DNA of 64,000 nt from Sulfuriferula sp. (GTDB lineage: Bacteria > Pseudomonadota > Gammaproteobacteria > Burkholderiales > Sulfuriferulaceae), in assembly GCA_031291235.1 (NCBI GenBank), contig JARLJL010000012.1, positions 1-64,000 of the forward strand, in the 5' to 3' direction. Shown piece after piece: positions 49,189 through 58,787 of the stretch; position 1 is the stretch's first letter; the number at the start of each line of letters is the position of its first letter. The position numbers and the translations under genes were made by a program. The notes beneath the pieces are model-generated. The model was not told the DNA's origin, searched no databases, and saw nothing but the letters and a program-made list of their open reading frames with translations.

Positions 49189-50120
49189 ATGCGATTCCAC
49201 GGATCAAGGATTGGTTAGGACTGAGCACGACTCAGCGTAATCATCCTCGCTACGTGGAATTAATCGTCGCCAGCTCGGGACGTACCGCTTTTACCTTACG
49301 CCTGAATATCTATTACCTGCACTGGGCTGTGGCCGGGCTGGCGCTGATGGCGACGCTCTGGCTTGGCGGGCTGGCCTGGGCCGCTTACGATCATTACGCC
49401 AACAGCGATGCGCTGGATCATATGGATGAGATGGCGTTGCAGGTCAGGGAGCTGGAGCAGCATAACAGCGATCTGACGCAAAGCCGTACCGCGCTTGCCG
49501 GCCATTATCAGGATATGCTGAACAAACTGGATAACCTGGAGTCGAAAGTCAGACAGTTGGCCACGCGCTATCATCTCGGCGATCAGGCGAAGTCAGGAAC
49601 ATCCGCACCGGTCGGCGGTATGGGCGGGATAGCCTATCCTGTTGAGCCGAATGCGGGCATGTCCATGATGCAGCAACAAACCCAGTCGCGGATAGTTAGT
49701 CTGAATCAGGCGCTGGACCGTATTATGGCACGGCCGCACGGCTGGCCGATTGCCGGTGCTGAAATCACCTCGCACTTTGGCGTTCGTGCCAATCCGTTCG
49801 GCGAGGCTAACCTGGAGTTTCATAAAGGCCTGGATTTTTCGGCAGCGTTTGCAACGCCGGTGCAGGTGACAGCGCCGGGTGTGGTGGTCGCAGCAGGATT
49901 TGCCGGTGCGAACGGCAATCTGGTCGAGGTCGATCACGGTTACGGTTATCGTACCGGCTATGCACATTTGTCATTGGTCAAGGTTAAAGTAGGCGAGACG
50001 CTCAAGGCCGGGCAGGTGATCGGCTTGTTGGGTAATACCGGGCGTTCGACCGGACCGCATTTGCATTATGCGGTTTTTATCAATAATGAATTGGTGGATC
50101 CTTACCCTTTTATCGAATAA
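49185..50120 (+). CDS. M23-family (LytM) peptidoglycan endopeptidase
   Basis: This 311-residue protein has a cytoplasmic N-tail, one TM helix (about 46-69), a periplasmic coiled coil (about 75-130), and a LytM domain (about 190-305). The zinc ligands are complete: His and Asp in FHKGLDF, and the HLH motif in GPHLHYAVF. It should cleave peptide cross-links or activate amidases during growth. The GTG start overlaps the gyrA stop; the bactofilin gene follows 12 bases later, a pairing often linked to cell-shape control. Confidence 0.93.
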   Translation: MNAIPRIKDWLGLSTTQRNHPRYVELIVASSGRTAFTLRLNIYYLHWAVAGLALMATLWLGGLAWAAYDHYANSDALDHMDEMALQVRELEQHNSDLTQSRTALAGHYQDMLNKLDNLESKVRQLATRYHLGDQAKSGTSAPVGGMGGIAYPVEPNAGMSMMQQQTQSRIVSLNQALDRIMARPHGWPIAGAEITSHFGVRANPFGEANLEFHKGLDFSAAFATPVQVTAPGVVVAAGFAGANGNLVEVDHGYGYRTGYAHLSLVKVKVGETLKAGQVIGLLGNTGRSTGPHLHYAVFINNELVDPYPFIE

Positions 50121-50132
50121 AGGAGCAAAGTC

Positions 50133-50564
50133 GTGTTTAAGTCCTCAAGCGAAAAAGCCGCGCAGAAAAATGCCAAGGTACAGCTCAACAGCAACATCAC
50201 CTTTATTGGTGCGGGATGTAAAATAGACGGCGACATCAATTGTGCCGGCAATCTGCGGATAGAAGGCGAAATTAGCGGTAACGTTGTGGTGCAGGGCGAT
50301 GTTGAAATTGCCGTGAATGGGCGTCTGTCGGGCGATTTGCTGTCGGCCGATAATGTTATCGTGCACGGCCATGTCAAATGCAGGATCAACGCGCGCGGTC
50401 AGCTGCGCATGCATAAGCATGCCGTGGTGGAGGGCGATGTTTCGGCAACTGCGCTGGATATAGAAACAGGCGCGCGTTTCGTCGGTTACAGCAATACCGG
50501 TGCAGCGGAAGCAGAAATTCTGATGCTGGATAACACCGTCGAGATGAGTAAAAGAGCAGGATAA
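50133..50564 (+). CDS. Bactofilin
   Basis: This 143-residue polymer-forming cytoskeletal protein has the bactofilin beta-helix, seen as repeated hydrophobic/Gly turns ([20 protein letters not shown] onward), framed by short disordered tails. Bactofilins polymerise without nucleotide on the membrane and recruit cell-wall enzymes. Linkage with the M23 peptidase gene just upstream fits that role. The Lys-rich N-terminus may bind membrane. Confidence 0.95.
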   Translation: MFKSSSEKAAQKNAKVQLNSNITFIGAGCKIDGDINCAGNLRIEGEISGNVVVQGDVEIAVNGRLSGDLLSADNVIVHGHVKCRINARGQLRMHKHAVVEGDVSATALDIETGARFVGYSNTGAAEAEILMLDNTVEMSKRAG

Positions 50565-50569
50565 TTCAG

Positions 50570-51652
50570 ATGACACAGATATATAATTTCAGCGCCGGTC
50601 CGGCCGTGCTGCCTAAAGCGGTGCTGGAACAGGCGCGCGACGAGATGCTGGATTGGCACGGTAGCGGTATGTCGGTGATGGAAATGAGTCATCGCGGCAA
50701 GGAATTTATCGGCATAGCGCATCAGGCCGAAGCGGATTTTCGCGAACTGCTGAATATTCCCGCCAACTATAAGGTACTGTTTTTGCAAGGCGGCGCATCT
50801 TCGCAATTCGCCATGGTGCCGATGAATTTGCTGCGCGGCAAAACCAGCGCGGATTATATCCACACCGGCATCTGGTCGGGAAAAGCCATAGACGAGGCGC
50901 AGCGTTACGCTAGCGTCAATGTGGCTGCGAGCAGCGCGGACAGAAAGTTCACTTACGCCCCTGACCAGTCGGTCTGGCAGCTTGATCGCAATGCGGCATA
51001 TGTGCATTACGTTTCGAATGAAACCATAGGCGGCGTAGAGTTTAACTGGATACCGGATACCGGCGATGTGCCGCTGGTGGCCGATATGTCGTCGAATATT
51101 TTATCCAGACCCGTGGATGTCAGCCGGTTCGGTCTGATTTACGCCGGCGCGCAAAAAAATATCGGCCCTGCCGGACTGACTATGGTCATCGTTCGCGAAG
51201 ATTTGCTTGGCAACGCGCTGGCAGCGACGCCGACCATGTTCAATTACCGGACACATGCCGAGCATGATTCCATGTACAACACACCGCCGACCTATGCCAT
51301 GTATATTGCCGGACTGGTGTTTGCGCTATTGAAGCGCGAAGGCGGTCTGGCTGCGATGGAGCAGCGTAATATCGCCAAATCCGGGCTGCTGTACGATTAT
51401 CTAGATGCTAGCGATTTTTATACGTCGCCGGTAGCGCGCGAGAACCGTTCGCGCATGAATATCCCCTTTACCTTGCGCGATCCAGCGCTCGACGAAGCAT
51501 TCCTCAAGGGGGCGCAGCAGCGCGGCCTGTTGCAACTGAAGGGCCATAAACTGGCCGGCGGCATGCGGGCTTCTCTTTATAATGCAATGCCGATTGAGGG
51601 TGTACAGGCGCTGGTCGCATACATGCAAGATTTCGTGCAACAACAAGGCTGA
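50570..51652 (+). CDS. serC: Phosphoserine aminotransferase
   Basis: This PLP enzyme of serine and pyridoxal synthesis has 360 residues. It starts [12 protein letters not shown], and the PLP lysine lies in [12 protein letters not shown] (near 200). The end [12 protein letters not shown] is characteristic. It begins five bases after the bactofilin stop and abuts pheA, in the conserved betaproteobacterial order gyrA-serC-pheA-hisC-aroF-tyrA. Confidence 0.97.
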   Translation: MTQIYNFSAGPAVLPKAVLEQARDEMLDWHGSGMSVMEMSHRGKEFIGIAHQAEADFRELLNIPANYKVLFLQGGASSQFAMVPMNLLRGKTSADYIHTGIWSGKAIDEAQRYASVNVAASSADRKFTYAPDQSVWQLDRNAAYVHYVSNETIGGVEFNWIPDTGDVPLVADMSSNILSRPVDVSRFGLIYAGAQKNIGPAGLTMVIVREDLLGNALAATPTMFNYRTHAEHDSMYNTPPTYAMYIAGLVFALLKREGGLAAMEQRNIAKSGLLYDYLDASDFYTSPVARENRSRMNIPFTLRDPALDEAFLKGAQQRGLLQLKGHKLAGGMRASLYNAMPIEGVQALVAYMQDFVQQQG

Positions 51653-52720
51653 ATGATGTCAGAAGATTTACAGCAAATTCGCGCCCAGATTGACGCCATA
51701 GACGAACAAGTGCTGGCGCTCATCAATCAGCGCGCACGACATGCGCAAACCATAGGCCGGCTGAAGAACGGCACGGTGTACCGGCCGGAACGCGAAGCGC
51801 AGGTGTTGCGCCGGATCAAGGAGTTGAATGAAGGGCCGCTGGCGGACGAAACCGCTGCGCGGCTGTTCCGCGAAATCATGTCCGCCTGTCTGGCGCTGGA
51901 AAAGCCCTTGTCGGTGGCGTTTCTGGGGCCGCAAGGCACCTTTAGCCAGGCTGCCGCGATCAAGCAATTCGGCCATGCTGCCGAGACGCGTCCCTGCGCT
52001 TCCATCGACGAGGTATTCCGCGAAGTGAGCGGCGGTGGTGCCGATTACGGCATCGTGCCGGTAGAGAACTCAACCGAAGGCGCAGTTAATCGCACGCTGG
52101 ATTTGCTGCAGGATACGCCGCTCAAGATTTGCGGCGAGGTGGATTTGCGCGTGCATCAGTCGCTATTGCGCAAGATCCCCGGTCTCGACGGCGTCAGCGT
52201 GCTTTATTCGCACAGCCAGTCGCTGGGTCAGTGCCACGAGTGGTTGAACCGGCATTTACCTGCCGTGCCGCGCATACAGGTAGCGAGCAACGCAGAAGCG
52301 GCGCAAATGGCCGCTGCCGATGAATCGGCATTGGCCGTGGCTGGCGAAATTGCGGCGGAAATCTACGGGCTGCAGCGTTTGTTCGATAATATTGAAGACG
52401 AGCCGGACAATACCACGCGTTTTCTGGTTATGGGTAAACACGACGCCGCAGCTTCCGGTCACGATAAAACTTCGCTGGTGATGTCTGCGCAAAATATGCC
52501 GGGTGCGATCGTCGGCTTGCTGCAGCCGTTTGCGCGTCATGGCGTGTCGCTGACCAAGCTGGAGTCGCGACCGGCGCACTCCGGATTGTGGGAATACGTG
52601 TTTTTTGCCGATATAGAAGGTCATCGCGATGATCCTGCCGTAGCTGCCGCCCTGGCTGAATTGAAGACCAGGGCTGCGTTTTTGAAATTGTTAGGGTCGT
52701 ACCCGATAGGTGTTTTGTAA
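51653..52720 (+). CDS. pheA: Chorismate mutase / prephenate dehydratase (P-protein)
   Basis: This bifunctional phenylalanine-pathway enzyme has 355 residues. The AroQ mutase covers about 5-85 (RAQIDAIDEQVLALINQRA). The dehydratase (about 90-265) has VENSTEGAVNRTLDLL. A C-terminal ACT domain has PGAIVGLLQPFARHGVSLTK and ESRP, which binds phenylalanine for feedback inhibition. Its start directly follows the serC stop (TGAATG), with an adjacent second ATG. Confidence 0.97.
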   Translation: MMSEDLQQIRAQIDAIDEQVLALINQRARHAQTIGRLKNGTVYRPEREAQVLRRIKELNEGPLADETAARLFREIMSACLALEKPLSVAFLGPQGTFSQAAAIKQFGHAAETRPCASIDEVFREVSGGGADYGIVPVENSTEGAVNRTLDLLQDTPLKICGEVDLRVHQSLLRKIPGLDGVSVLYSHSQSLGQCHEWLNRHLPAVPRIQVASNAEAAQMAAADESALAVAGEIAAEIYGLQRLFDNIEDEPDNTTRFLVMGKHDAAASGHDKTSLVMSAQNMPGAIVGLLQPFARHGVSLTKLESRPAHSGLWEYVFFADIEGHRDDPAVAAALAELKTRAAFLKLLGSYPIGVL

Positions 52721-53833
52721 TTGATATCAAATTTATGTGACCTTGCGCCATCCTACATACGCGCGATTGCGCCATATCAGCCGGGCAAGCCCATCGCCGA
52801 ACTGGCACGCGAACTGAACCTGGAACCGCATCGTATCGTCAAGCTGGCTTCCAATGAGAATCCGCTGGGCGTCAGCCCCAAGGCGCTTGCCGCGATGGAA
52901 GCGGAAATGGAACAGCTGGCGCGTTATCCTGACGGCAGCGGTTTCGAACTCAAGGCCGCGCTGTCGGCCAAGCTGGGCGTAAACGCAGAGCAGATCGTGC
53001 TGGGCAACGGCTCCAACGATGTACTGGAAATGGCTGCGCATGCTTTTCTGGCGCCGGGCGTCTCGGCCGTCTATTCCGAACACGCGTTTGCCATATATCA
53101 GCTAGCCATTCTGGCAGTCGGCGCCGAAGGCATACAAGCGCCTGCGCGCGCTTACGGGCACGATCTCGATGCGATGCTGGCAGCATGCCGTGCGGATACG
53201 CGCATGATTTTCATCGCCAACCCGAATAACCCTACCGGTACCTTGTTATCCAATGCCGACTTATTGGCGTTTCTGGAAAAAGTGCCGGGCAATGTACTGG
53301 TCGTGCTGGATGAAGCCTACGGCGAATATTTGCCGGAGGCGTTCAAGTCGGACGCACTGGCCTGGCTGGCGCGTTTTCCCAATCTCATTGTCACCCGCAC
53401 GTTCTCCAAGGCCTATGGTCTGGCAGGCTTGCGCGTCGGTTATGCGCTGGCAAGTGCGCCAATAGCTGATATGATGAACCGGGTACGCCAGCCGTTTAAC
53501 GTCAACAGCCTGGCGCTGGTAGCCGCGACCGCTGCGCTGAACGACGATGAATTTATCGCTCGCAGCTATGCGCTGAATCAGCTGGGCATGCGTCAGATCG
53601 CGCAGGGTCTGATGCTGCTGGGGATAGATTACATACCGTCGTTCGCGAATTTTCTGGCGATACGCATAGGCAATGCCACTGCGATGTACCGACGCTTGCT
53701 GGAACACGGCGTGATTGTCCGACCTATCGGCAATTACGGTATGCCCGAATATTTACGCGTCAGCATAGGGCTGGCGTCAGAAAACAACCAATTTTTGCAA
53801 GCGTTGGAAGACGCTGTTAAGGAGCAAGCATGA
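52721..53833 (+). CDS. hisC: Histidinol-phosphate/aromatic aminotransferase
   Basis: This 370-residue fold-I PLP enzyme has [18 protein letters not shown] near 41, the PLP-lysine block [20 protein letters not shown] near 227, and NPNNPTGTL near 167. In this gene order the protein is often a HisC2-type enzyme acting on aromatic substrates as well as histidinol phosphate. It appears to start from TTG directly after the pheA stop, with no ATG in frame nearby, so it probably depends on translational coupling. Confidence 0.92.
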   Translation: MISNLCDLAPSYIRAIAPYQPGKPIAELARELNLEPHRIVKLASNENPLGVSPKALAAMEAEMEQLARYPDGSGFELKAALSAKLGVNAEQIVLGNGSNDVLEMAAHAFLAPGVSAVYSEHAFAIYQLAILAVGAEGIQAPARAYGHDLDAMLAACRADTRMIFIANPNNPTGTLLSNADLLAFLEKVPGNVLVVLDEAYGEYLPEAFKSDALAWLARFPNLIVTRTFSKAYGLAGLRVGYALASAPIADMMNRVRQPFNVNSLALVAATAALNDDEFIARSYALNQLGMRQIAQGLMLLGIDYIPSFANFLAIRIGNATAMYRRLLEHGVIVRPIGNYGMPEYLRVSIGLASENNQFLQALEDAVKEQA

Positions 53834-54846
53834 TTATCGTAATGAGCCCCGGTGCCAACGAACAACAAATCGAAGCAGTGGTTAAAAAGATCAAGGAATA
53901 CGGCTGCGATGCCAATATTTCACGCGGTGTCGAGCGCACCATCATCGGCGCCATCGGCGACGAACGTCCCATCGATCAGGAATTGATCGATGCCATGCCT
54001 GGCGTCGAGCAATCCATGCATATTGTGAAACCATATAAAATCGTCGCCCGCGAATGGCACAAGGAAAACACCGTCATCGACATCAAGGGCGTGCCGCTGG
54101 GCGGCAATACCGTGCAGATCATCGCCGGACCTTGCTCCGTTGAAACCCAGCAACAGATGGACGACTCCGCCAAATACGTCAAGGAAGCCGGCTGCCGTTT
54201 GATGCGCGGCGGTGCTTTCAAGCCGCGCACCAGCCCGTACTCGTTCCAGGGCAAGGGCGTCGAAGGGCTGGAAATGTTCCGCAAGGCGGCTGACGTACAG
54301 GGTTTGCCCATCGTCACCGAACTGATGGACGTACGCATGCTCGATACCTTCATGGAATGGGACGTCGATGTCATCCAGATCGGTACCCGCAACATGCAGA
54401 ATTTCGACTTGCTCAAGGAAGTCGGCCGCGTCAACAAGCCGGTTATCCTCAAGCGCGGCATGTCAGCCACCATTTCCGAATGGCTGATGGCGGCTGAATA
54501 CATCGCCGCAGCCGGTAACCACAATATTATTTTCTGCGAACGCGGCATTCGCACCTTCGAGACCTACTACCGCAACGTGCTGGATGTCACTGCGATTCCG
54601 GTGCTGAAGAAGGAAACGCATTTGCCGGTTATCGTCGATCCGTCGCACGCCGGCGGCAAAGCCTGGATGGTGCCTGCACTGTCGCGCGCGGCTATCGCTG
54701 CCGGTGCCGACGGCCTGCTGGTGGAAATGCACCCGACGCCATGCGAAGCATGGTGCGATGCCGATCAGGCGCTGACCCCGGATGAACTGAAAAAGCTGAT
54801 GGCGGAACTGGGCGGTATCGCCAAAATACTCGGGCGCGACATCTGA
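53830..54846 (+). CDS. aroF: 3-deoxy-7-phosphoheptulonate synthase, type I-beta
   Basis: This is the first enzyme of the shikimate pathway. The 338-residue protein has an N-terminal ferredoxin-like regulatory domain (1-70, [20 protein letters not shown]) as in Thermotoga DAHPS. A TIM barrel follows, with [27 protein letters not shown] and DPSHAGGK. It belongs to the I-beta group, not the E. coli AroFGH type. It overlaps hisC by four bases (ATGA). Confidence 0.95.
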   Translation: MIIVMSPGANEQQIEAVVKKIKEYGCDANISRGVERTIIGAIGDERPIDQELIDAMPGVEQSMHIVKPYKIVAREWHKENTVIDIKGVPLGGNTVQIIAGPCSVETQQQMDDSAKYVKEAGCRLMRGGAFKPRTSPYSFQGKGVEGLEMFRKAADVQGLPIVTELMDVRMLDTFMEWDVDVIQIGTRNMQNFDLLKEVGRVNKPVILKRGMSATISEWLMAAEYIAAAGNHNIIFCERGIRTFETYYRNVLDVTAIPVLKKETHLPVIVDPSHAGGKAWMVPALSRAAIAAGADGLLVEMHPTPCEAWCDADQALTPDELKKLMAELGGIAKILGRDI

Positions 54847-54872
54847 GATAGCGTGCTGTCGGCTGCCATCCT

Positions 54873-55751
54873 ATGACTTTTACCGTCAATAAACTGGCCC
54901 TGTTCGGGGTCGGGCTGATCGGCGGTTCGCTGGCGCTGGCGCTGAAACAGGCTGGCGCAGTCAGCGAGGTCGTCGGCGTAGGCCGCAGCACGGCCAATCT
55001 GGAAGAAGCCGTCAAGCGCGGCATCATCGACCGGATTGCAGCCGACCCGGCCGACGCTGTGCGCGATGCCGATATCGTGCTGCTGGCAGTGCCGGTGGGT
55101 CAGATGGCGGCCATCATGCAGGCCATCGCGCCGCATCTGTCCGCCCACACCATTGTCACCGATGCTGGCAGCACCAAGCAGGACGTGGTTGCGCTGATGC
55201 AAACGCATCTGGCCGCACATACGGCGAGCTGCGTCCCGGCTCATCCCATTGCCGGTGCCGAGTTAAGCGGCGCCGCCGCCGCGCGCGCCGACCTCTATCA
55301 ATCCCGTAATGTAGTACTGACACCGCTGGCTGACACGCATGCCGATGCGCTGGCACGCGTCACCGCCATGTGGCAGACCTGCGGCGCAAGAATCAGCGCA
55401 ATGAGCGCAGCAGAGCACGATGCGATCTTTGCCGCCGTCAGTCATTTACCGCATTTGCTGGCCTACGCGCTGGTAGACATGGTCGCGCAACGCGACAATG
55501 CCGATCAGCTATTCGGCTTCGCCGCCAGCGGTTTCCGCGATTTCACCCGCATCGCAGGCAGCAGCCCGGAGATGTGGCGCGACATCGCACTCGCCAATCA
55601 GACAGCCCTGCTGGCCGAGCTGGACGCGTATCAGGCGCAATTAAGCGGATTAAGGGAAGCGCTGGCGAATCTGGACAGCACCGCACTGAGTGAGGTATTC
55701 AGCCGCGCCCGTCAAGCGCGTCAGGACTGGCTGGCGCGGATTGCCAGCTGA
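54873..55751 (+). CDS. tyrA: Prephenate dehydrogenase
   Basis: This NAD(P)-dependent tyrosine-pathway enzyme has 292 residues. The Rossmann motif is GVGLIGGSLALALK (13-26), a Ser/Thr/Lys segment TDAGSTKQDVV lies near 96, and the catalytic His is in VPAHPIAGAELSG and HLPHLLAYAL. It is monofunctional (no mutase or ACT domain). It is the last gene of the aromatic cluster; the usual following genes aroA, cmk and rpsA are missing here. Confidence 0.95.
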   Translation: MTFTVNKLALFGVGLIGGSLALALKQAGAVSEVVGVGRSTANLEEAVKRGIIDRIAADPADAVRDADIVLLAVPVGQMAAIMQAIAPHLSAHTIVTDAGSTKQDVVALMQTHLAAHTASCVPAHPIAGAELSGAAAARADLYQSRNVVLTPLADTHADALARVTAMWQTCGARISAMSAAEHDAIFAAVSHLPHLLAYALVDMVAQRDNADQLFGFAASGFRDFTRIAGSSPEMWRDIALANQTALLAELDAYQAQLSGLREALANLDSTALSEVFSRARQARQDWLARIAS

Positions 55752-55765
55752 GTATTGGGCGCGCT

Positions 55766-56998
55766 TCACCCTATTCTTCGCCCCATCACATCCTCCAGCA
55801 ACCCCAATTGCGCCGGCAGGCAAACCCGTTTCAAGTCGAAGCGTTCGACAACCGTCTGTCTGGCATTGCGGCGTATCTGGGCAAAAGCCTCAGGCTGTTC
55901 CAATGTGGCAATTACTGTTTCTGCTATTTCAGCCGAATTAAAGAAGTCCACCAGTAACCCATTATCCTGATGACGGATAACTTCCTCCACTGGCGATGTA
56001 CGCGAACCGATGATGAGACAACCGGCTGACATCGCTTCCAGCATCGACCAGGACAGGACAAACGGGTAGGTCAAATAAACGTGGGCACTGGATATCTGCA
56101 GTATCTGTAAAAAGCTTGAGTAAGGCACTTTCCCCATGAAGTGAACGCGAGAGCGATCCAGACTGTCACCCAGTTCCTGTAGCACTTGTTCTCTAAAGGT
56201 TTTGCCTGCTGGCAGGCCGGGACCATAGCTGGTCTCGTCTCCGCCGACAATGATAATTTGTGCCTTGGGTCGCTTGGCCAGTATTGCCGGCAAACTGCGC
56301 ATGAAATTCGGGAAGCCTCGATATGGTTCGAGATTGCGTGCAACATAAGTGACAACTTCATCGCCGACGGTTAACGTGCTGCCATTTGGCAGTGTGACGG
56401 ATGCTTTGGGGTTGGGCGTAACCACAGCCGTATCCACTCCCTCATGTACTACCCGTAATAAAGACCGGTAACGCGCCGGGTACAAGGATTGTTGCCACTG
56501 CGTCGGGCACTGGCCCAAATCAACTGCATCCAGCCCCAGTAAATTGCCTATATTTTTGGTGCGTAGCCGCGGCCCGGTGTCGAATATCAACGATTCTTTC
56601 GGATCGAAGCCGACATCGGCACCTTGCATGCGGTAGAAGAATTCGAAATAACCGATCAACGGCGTATCCGGAAATACGTCTTTCAAATACCAGATTTCAC
56701 CCCAGCCGTTATGGCCCACCATCACGTCAGGTACAAAGCCTTTCTGCTTCAGATCCAGTGCGGTTCGCGCTACTTGTTGCGCATTCAGCACCCCGGCCTC
56801 GGTTTCGCGCAAATAGTGGTGCACATGGTTATCTACCTTGCGTCCGGGCTTGTAGACAGCTTTCTCTACCCCCGGCAAGCTGGTCGCATCATCCCGTTGA
56901 GTCAGGAAAACCACTTGATGCCGACCTTGTGCACCCAGATGGCGTACGACATGCAGATACTGCCCCGGGAAATTCTGATGGACGAACAGGAATTTCAT
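55766..56998 (-). CDS. GT4-family glycosyltransferase
   Basis: This 410-residue GT-B protein starts MKFLFVHQNFPGQYLHVVRH and has GHNGWGEIWYLKDVFPDTPL near 95. The GT4 C-terminal block is FVLSWSMLEAMSAGCLIIGS with the usual Glu, followed by SPVEEVIRHQDNGLLVDF. It is cytosolic. The acceptor is unknown; its pairing with a second glycosyltransferase and a divergent type I secretion locus suggests surface glycan or modification of the exported protein. It follows the other glycosyltransferase gene by four bases. Confidence 0.9.
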   Translation of the reverse strand: MKFLFVHQNFPGQYLHVVRHLGAQGRHQVVFLTQRDDATSLPGVEKAVYKPGRKVDNHVHHYLRETEAGVLNAQQVARTALDLKQKGFVPDVMVGHNGWGEIWYLKDVFPDTPLIGYFEFFYRMQGADVGFDPKESLIFDTGPRLRTKNIGNLLGLDAVDLGQCPTQWQQSLYPARYRSLLRVVHEGVDTAVVTPNPKASVTLPNGSTLTVGDEVVTYVARNLEPYRGFPNFMRSLPAILAKRPKAQIIIVGGDETSYGPGLPAGKTFREQVLQELGDSLDRSRVHFMGKVPYSSFLQILQISSAHVYLTYPFVLSWSMLEAMSAGCLIIGSRTSPVEEVIRHQDNGLLVDFFNSAEIAETVIATLEQPEAFAQIRRNARQTVVERFDLKRVCLPAQLGLLEDVMGRRIG

Positions 56999-57002
56999 TG
57001 GA

Positions 57003-58256
57003 TTATGCGTTCTTTAAAAGAGGATGATTGGTAGGTTCTGTATTATGCCGCTGGCCAAGTTCATTGTGCGCAATCGCGCTTTGTATACTGTCCACAACGC
57101 AAGTCACAGCCTGCTCGGTATCAAAGCCCTCATATTTTTTGGCAAACTGTTTTGCTGCCGTGCGGAAGCCTGGCTCGGATAATAGCGTCACGATCATGGC
57201 GGCATAGGATGCTTGCGTCTGCTTTCCTCGCACCGGAAGGCCCGCGCCCAAAGCCTCTACGCGTAGTGCGGTCAGATATTGTTCCGACCAGCGTGGAATC
57301 ACGAGTAAAGGCACCCCGGCGAGCAGTGCTGCGGCAACGGTACCGCTGCCATAGCCGATAACCAGATCGGCCGAAGTCAATAGCGGTTCAAGCGTGACTG
57401 CCGTAGGGAGTATTTGCATCAGCGGCGACTGGAAACGCTTGAGTTGCGTTGCGGAAACCCCCGGAAAAGCGCAGATCACATTGGCGCCGCTAGCCTGCAG
57501 TGCATGCAATAGGTCTTCTATGTCGGGTATCCATGGTCGCAGGTACGCAAAAATGCGCGGACCTGTATTTGTTTTATGCCATTGTGCGGACTGGGTTTGC
57601 GGCATTTCAAAAACAGGACCGGCATAGATTTGTCCGCTACGCTCCCCGTAATGATCCAACTCCGGGAAAGTGGTGATGATTTTACGTTCGCCGTGGAAGA
57701 TATCGGCGAATTGGGCTAATGGTTTGGTCTGGAACTGCGCCAGAACATGATTTATATTGCGCAGCGCTACTTCTTCCGCGAGTAGGTGTCGTTGTATAGA
57801 TGGTTTCTCCCATGTGCGAAAGGATGGCAGAGGCGATGATAAGGGAGGGAGTTCGAATCCGCTACCGGTCAACACCGTCGGCACTCCGGCAATGCGGGCT
57901 GCCAATAATGCGGTCGGCGCGTAATCTATCACCACCACATCAGGATTGAATAGCTCAAATAATCCCAACCATCCGCCGATGAGGCCATGCAATGTATCCC
58001 GCTCGCCATAACCGCCGACGATCAACATCTCGGCATAACTATCGATGGGTTGGGTCGTTCGTGCAATGCGACGCGACATCGGTGCCTGCACGAATGGGAT
58101 AGCTGCCGGTGCCAGAACTTCAGTGGCTATCCTTGTGTCGTATACCGCGCATAGTACCTGATGACCAGCGGCGCGAAGTTGTCGCGCTACCGGCAAGTCG
58201 CGGGACAAGTGGCCCCAGTTTTCCCCGAACTCCCAGGCAAGCAGGATGTTACTCAT
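57003..58256 (-). CDS. GT1/UGT-like glycosyltransferase
   Basis: This 417-residue GT-B protein resembles MGT/UGT-type enzymes. It starts ILLAWEFGENWGHLSRDLPV, has VVVIDYAPTALLAARIAGVP near 107, and a C-terminal nucleotide-sugar region VIGYGSGTVAAALLAGVPLLVIPRW, in which Gly-rich and Pro residues stand where UGTs have their HCG motif. It is the first gene of a two-gene unit with the GT4 enzyme. The sugar and acceptor cannot be inferred. Confidence 0.87.
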   Translation of the reverse strand: MSNILLAWEFGENWGHLSRDLPVARQLRAAGHQVLCAVYDTRIATEVLAPAAIPFVQAPMSRRIARTTQPIDSYAEMLIVGGYGERDTLHGLIGGWLGLFELFNPDVVVIDYAPTALLAARIAGVPTVLTGSGFELPPLSSPLPSFRTWEKPSIQRHLLAEEVALRNINHVLAQFQTKPLAQFADIFHGERKIITTFPELDHYGERSGQIYAGPVFEMPQTQSAQWHKTNTGPRIFAYLRPWIPDIEDLLHALQASGANVICAFPGVSATQLKRFQSPLMQILPTAVTLEPLLTSADLVIGYGSGTVAAALLAGVPLLVIPRWSEQYLTALRVEALGAGLPVRGKQTQASYAAMIVTLLSEPGFRTAAKQFAKKYEGFDTEQAVTCVVDSIQSAIAHNELGQRHNTEPTNHPLLKNA

Positions 58257-58643
58257 TGCGATAGCGTTCCAATTTTACGGAGTATAGGATACTCACTTCT
58301 AATGCGAGCGTCTGTGCGTAATAAAGCGTTTTCTCGAGGAAATTGTAGCATAGGTATTTTTATTACCCGTTTGATTGAATCCTGTAGCTTGCCTTTTACG
58401 TCCGTGAATGAGGCGTTTGATATCTGTGCCTACAGCAAAATTTTGCAGTAATTTTTAAAAGATATTGCAGCCAAAAAGACAGGCGAATTGACGTTAACAG
58501 AATAATATTTTGTAGTCTTGAAAATGGGAGTTTCGTACCCCTGTCAACTAATGCAAATTGACAAGTCTGTCAGCACTTCGTCAGTAATTAATCCATACTA
58601 TCCATAATAGGATAAAGTTGAAATAAGATAAAAGGGAGGCTGT
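58257..58643. promoter_or_regulatory. A/T-rich divergent control region of the glycosyltransferase and secretion genes
   Basis: No gene is supported in these 387 bases. TGTCAA (58542-58547), ten bases, then TTGACA (58558-58563) form a dyad, and TTGACA is also a perfect -35 hexamer. No -10 of matching quality is seen 16-18 bases on (CAGTAA, AGTAAT). A GGGAGG ribosome-binding site (58634-58639) serves the following small ORF. Confidence 0.4.
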
Positions 58644-58787
58644 ATGCCGCATATCTGTATGCGTAGTGGGTGGCTATGCTTTTTGCCGGAGAACGAGTGC
58701 AAAACACGCAGCGCGGGGTATAGAAAAAGAGGATTAGCACTGCCTCTGCACACTATTCGGTCTTTGACTTTTATTGTTATCCTATAA
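58644..58787 (+). CDS. Small upstream ORF overlapping the exporter start
   Basis: This 47-residue ORF (MPHICMRSGWLCFLPENECK onward) has a strong GGGAGG site four bases before its ATG. Its stop overlaps the exporter start as TAATG (TAA 58785-58787, ATG 58787). The exporter start itself has no ribosome-binding site, so this ORF could load ribosomes by coupling. The peptide is not recognised; it has four cysteines and a hydrophobic end. Confidence 0.45.
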   Translation: MPHICMRSGWLCFLPENECKTRSAGYRKRGLALPLHTIRSLTFIVIL

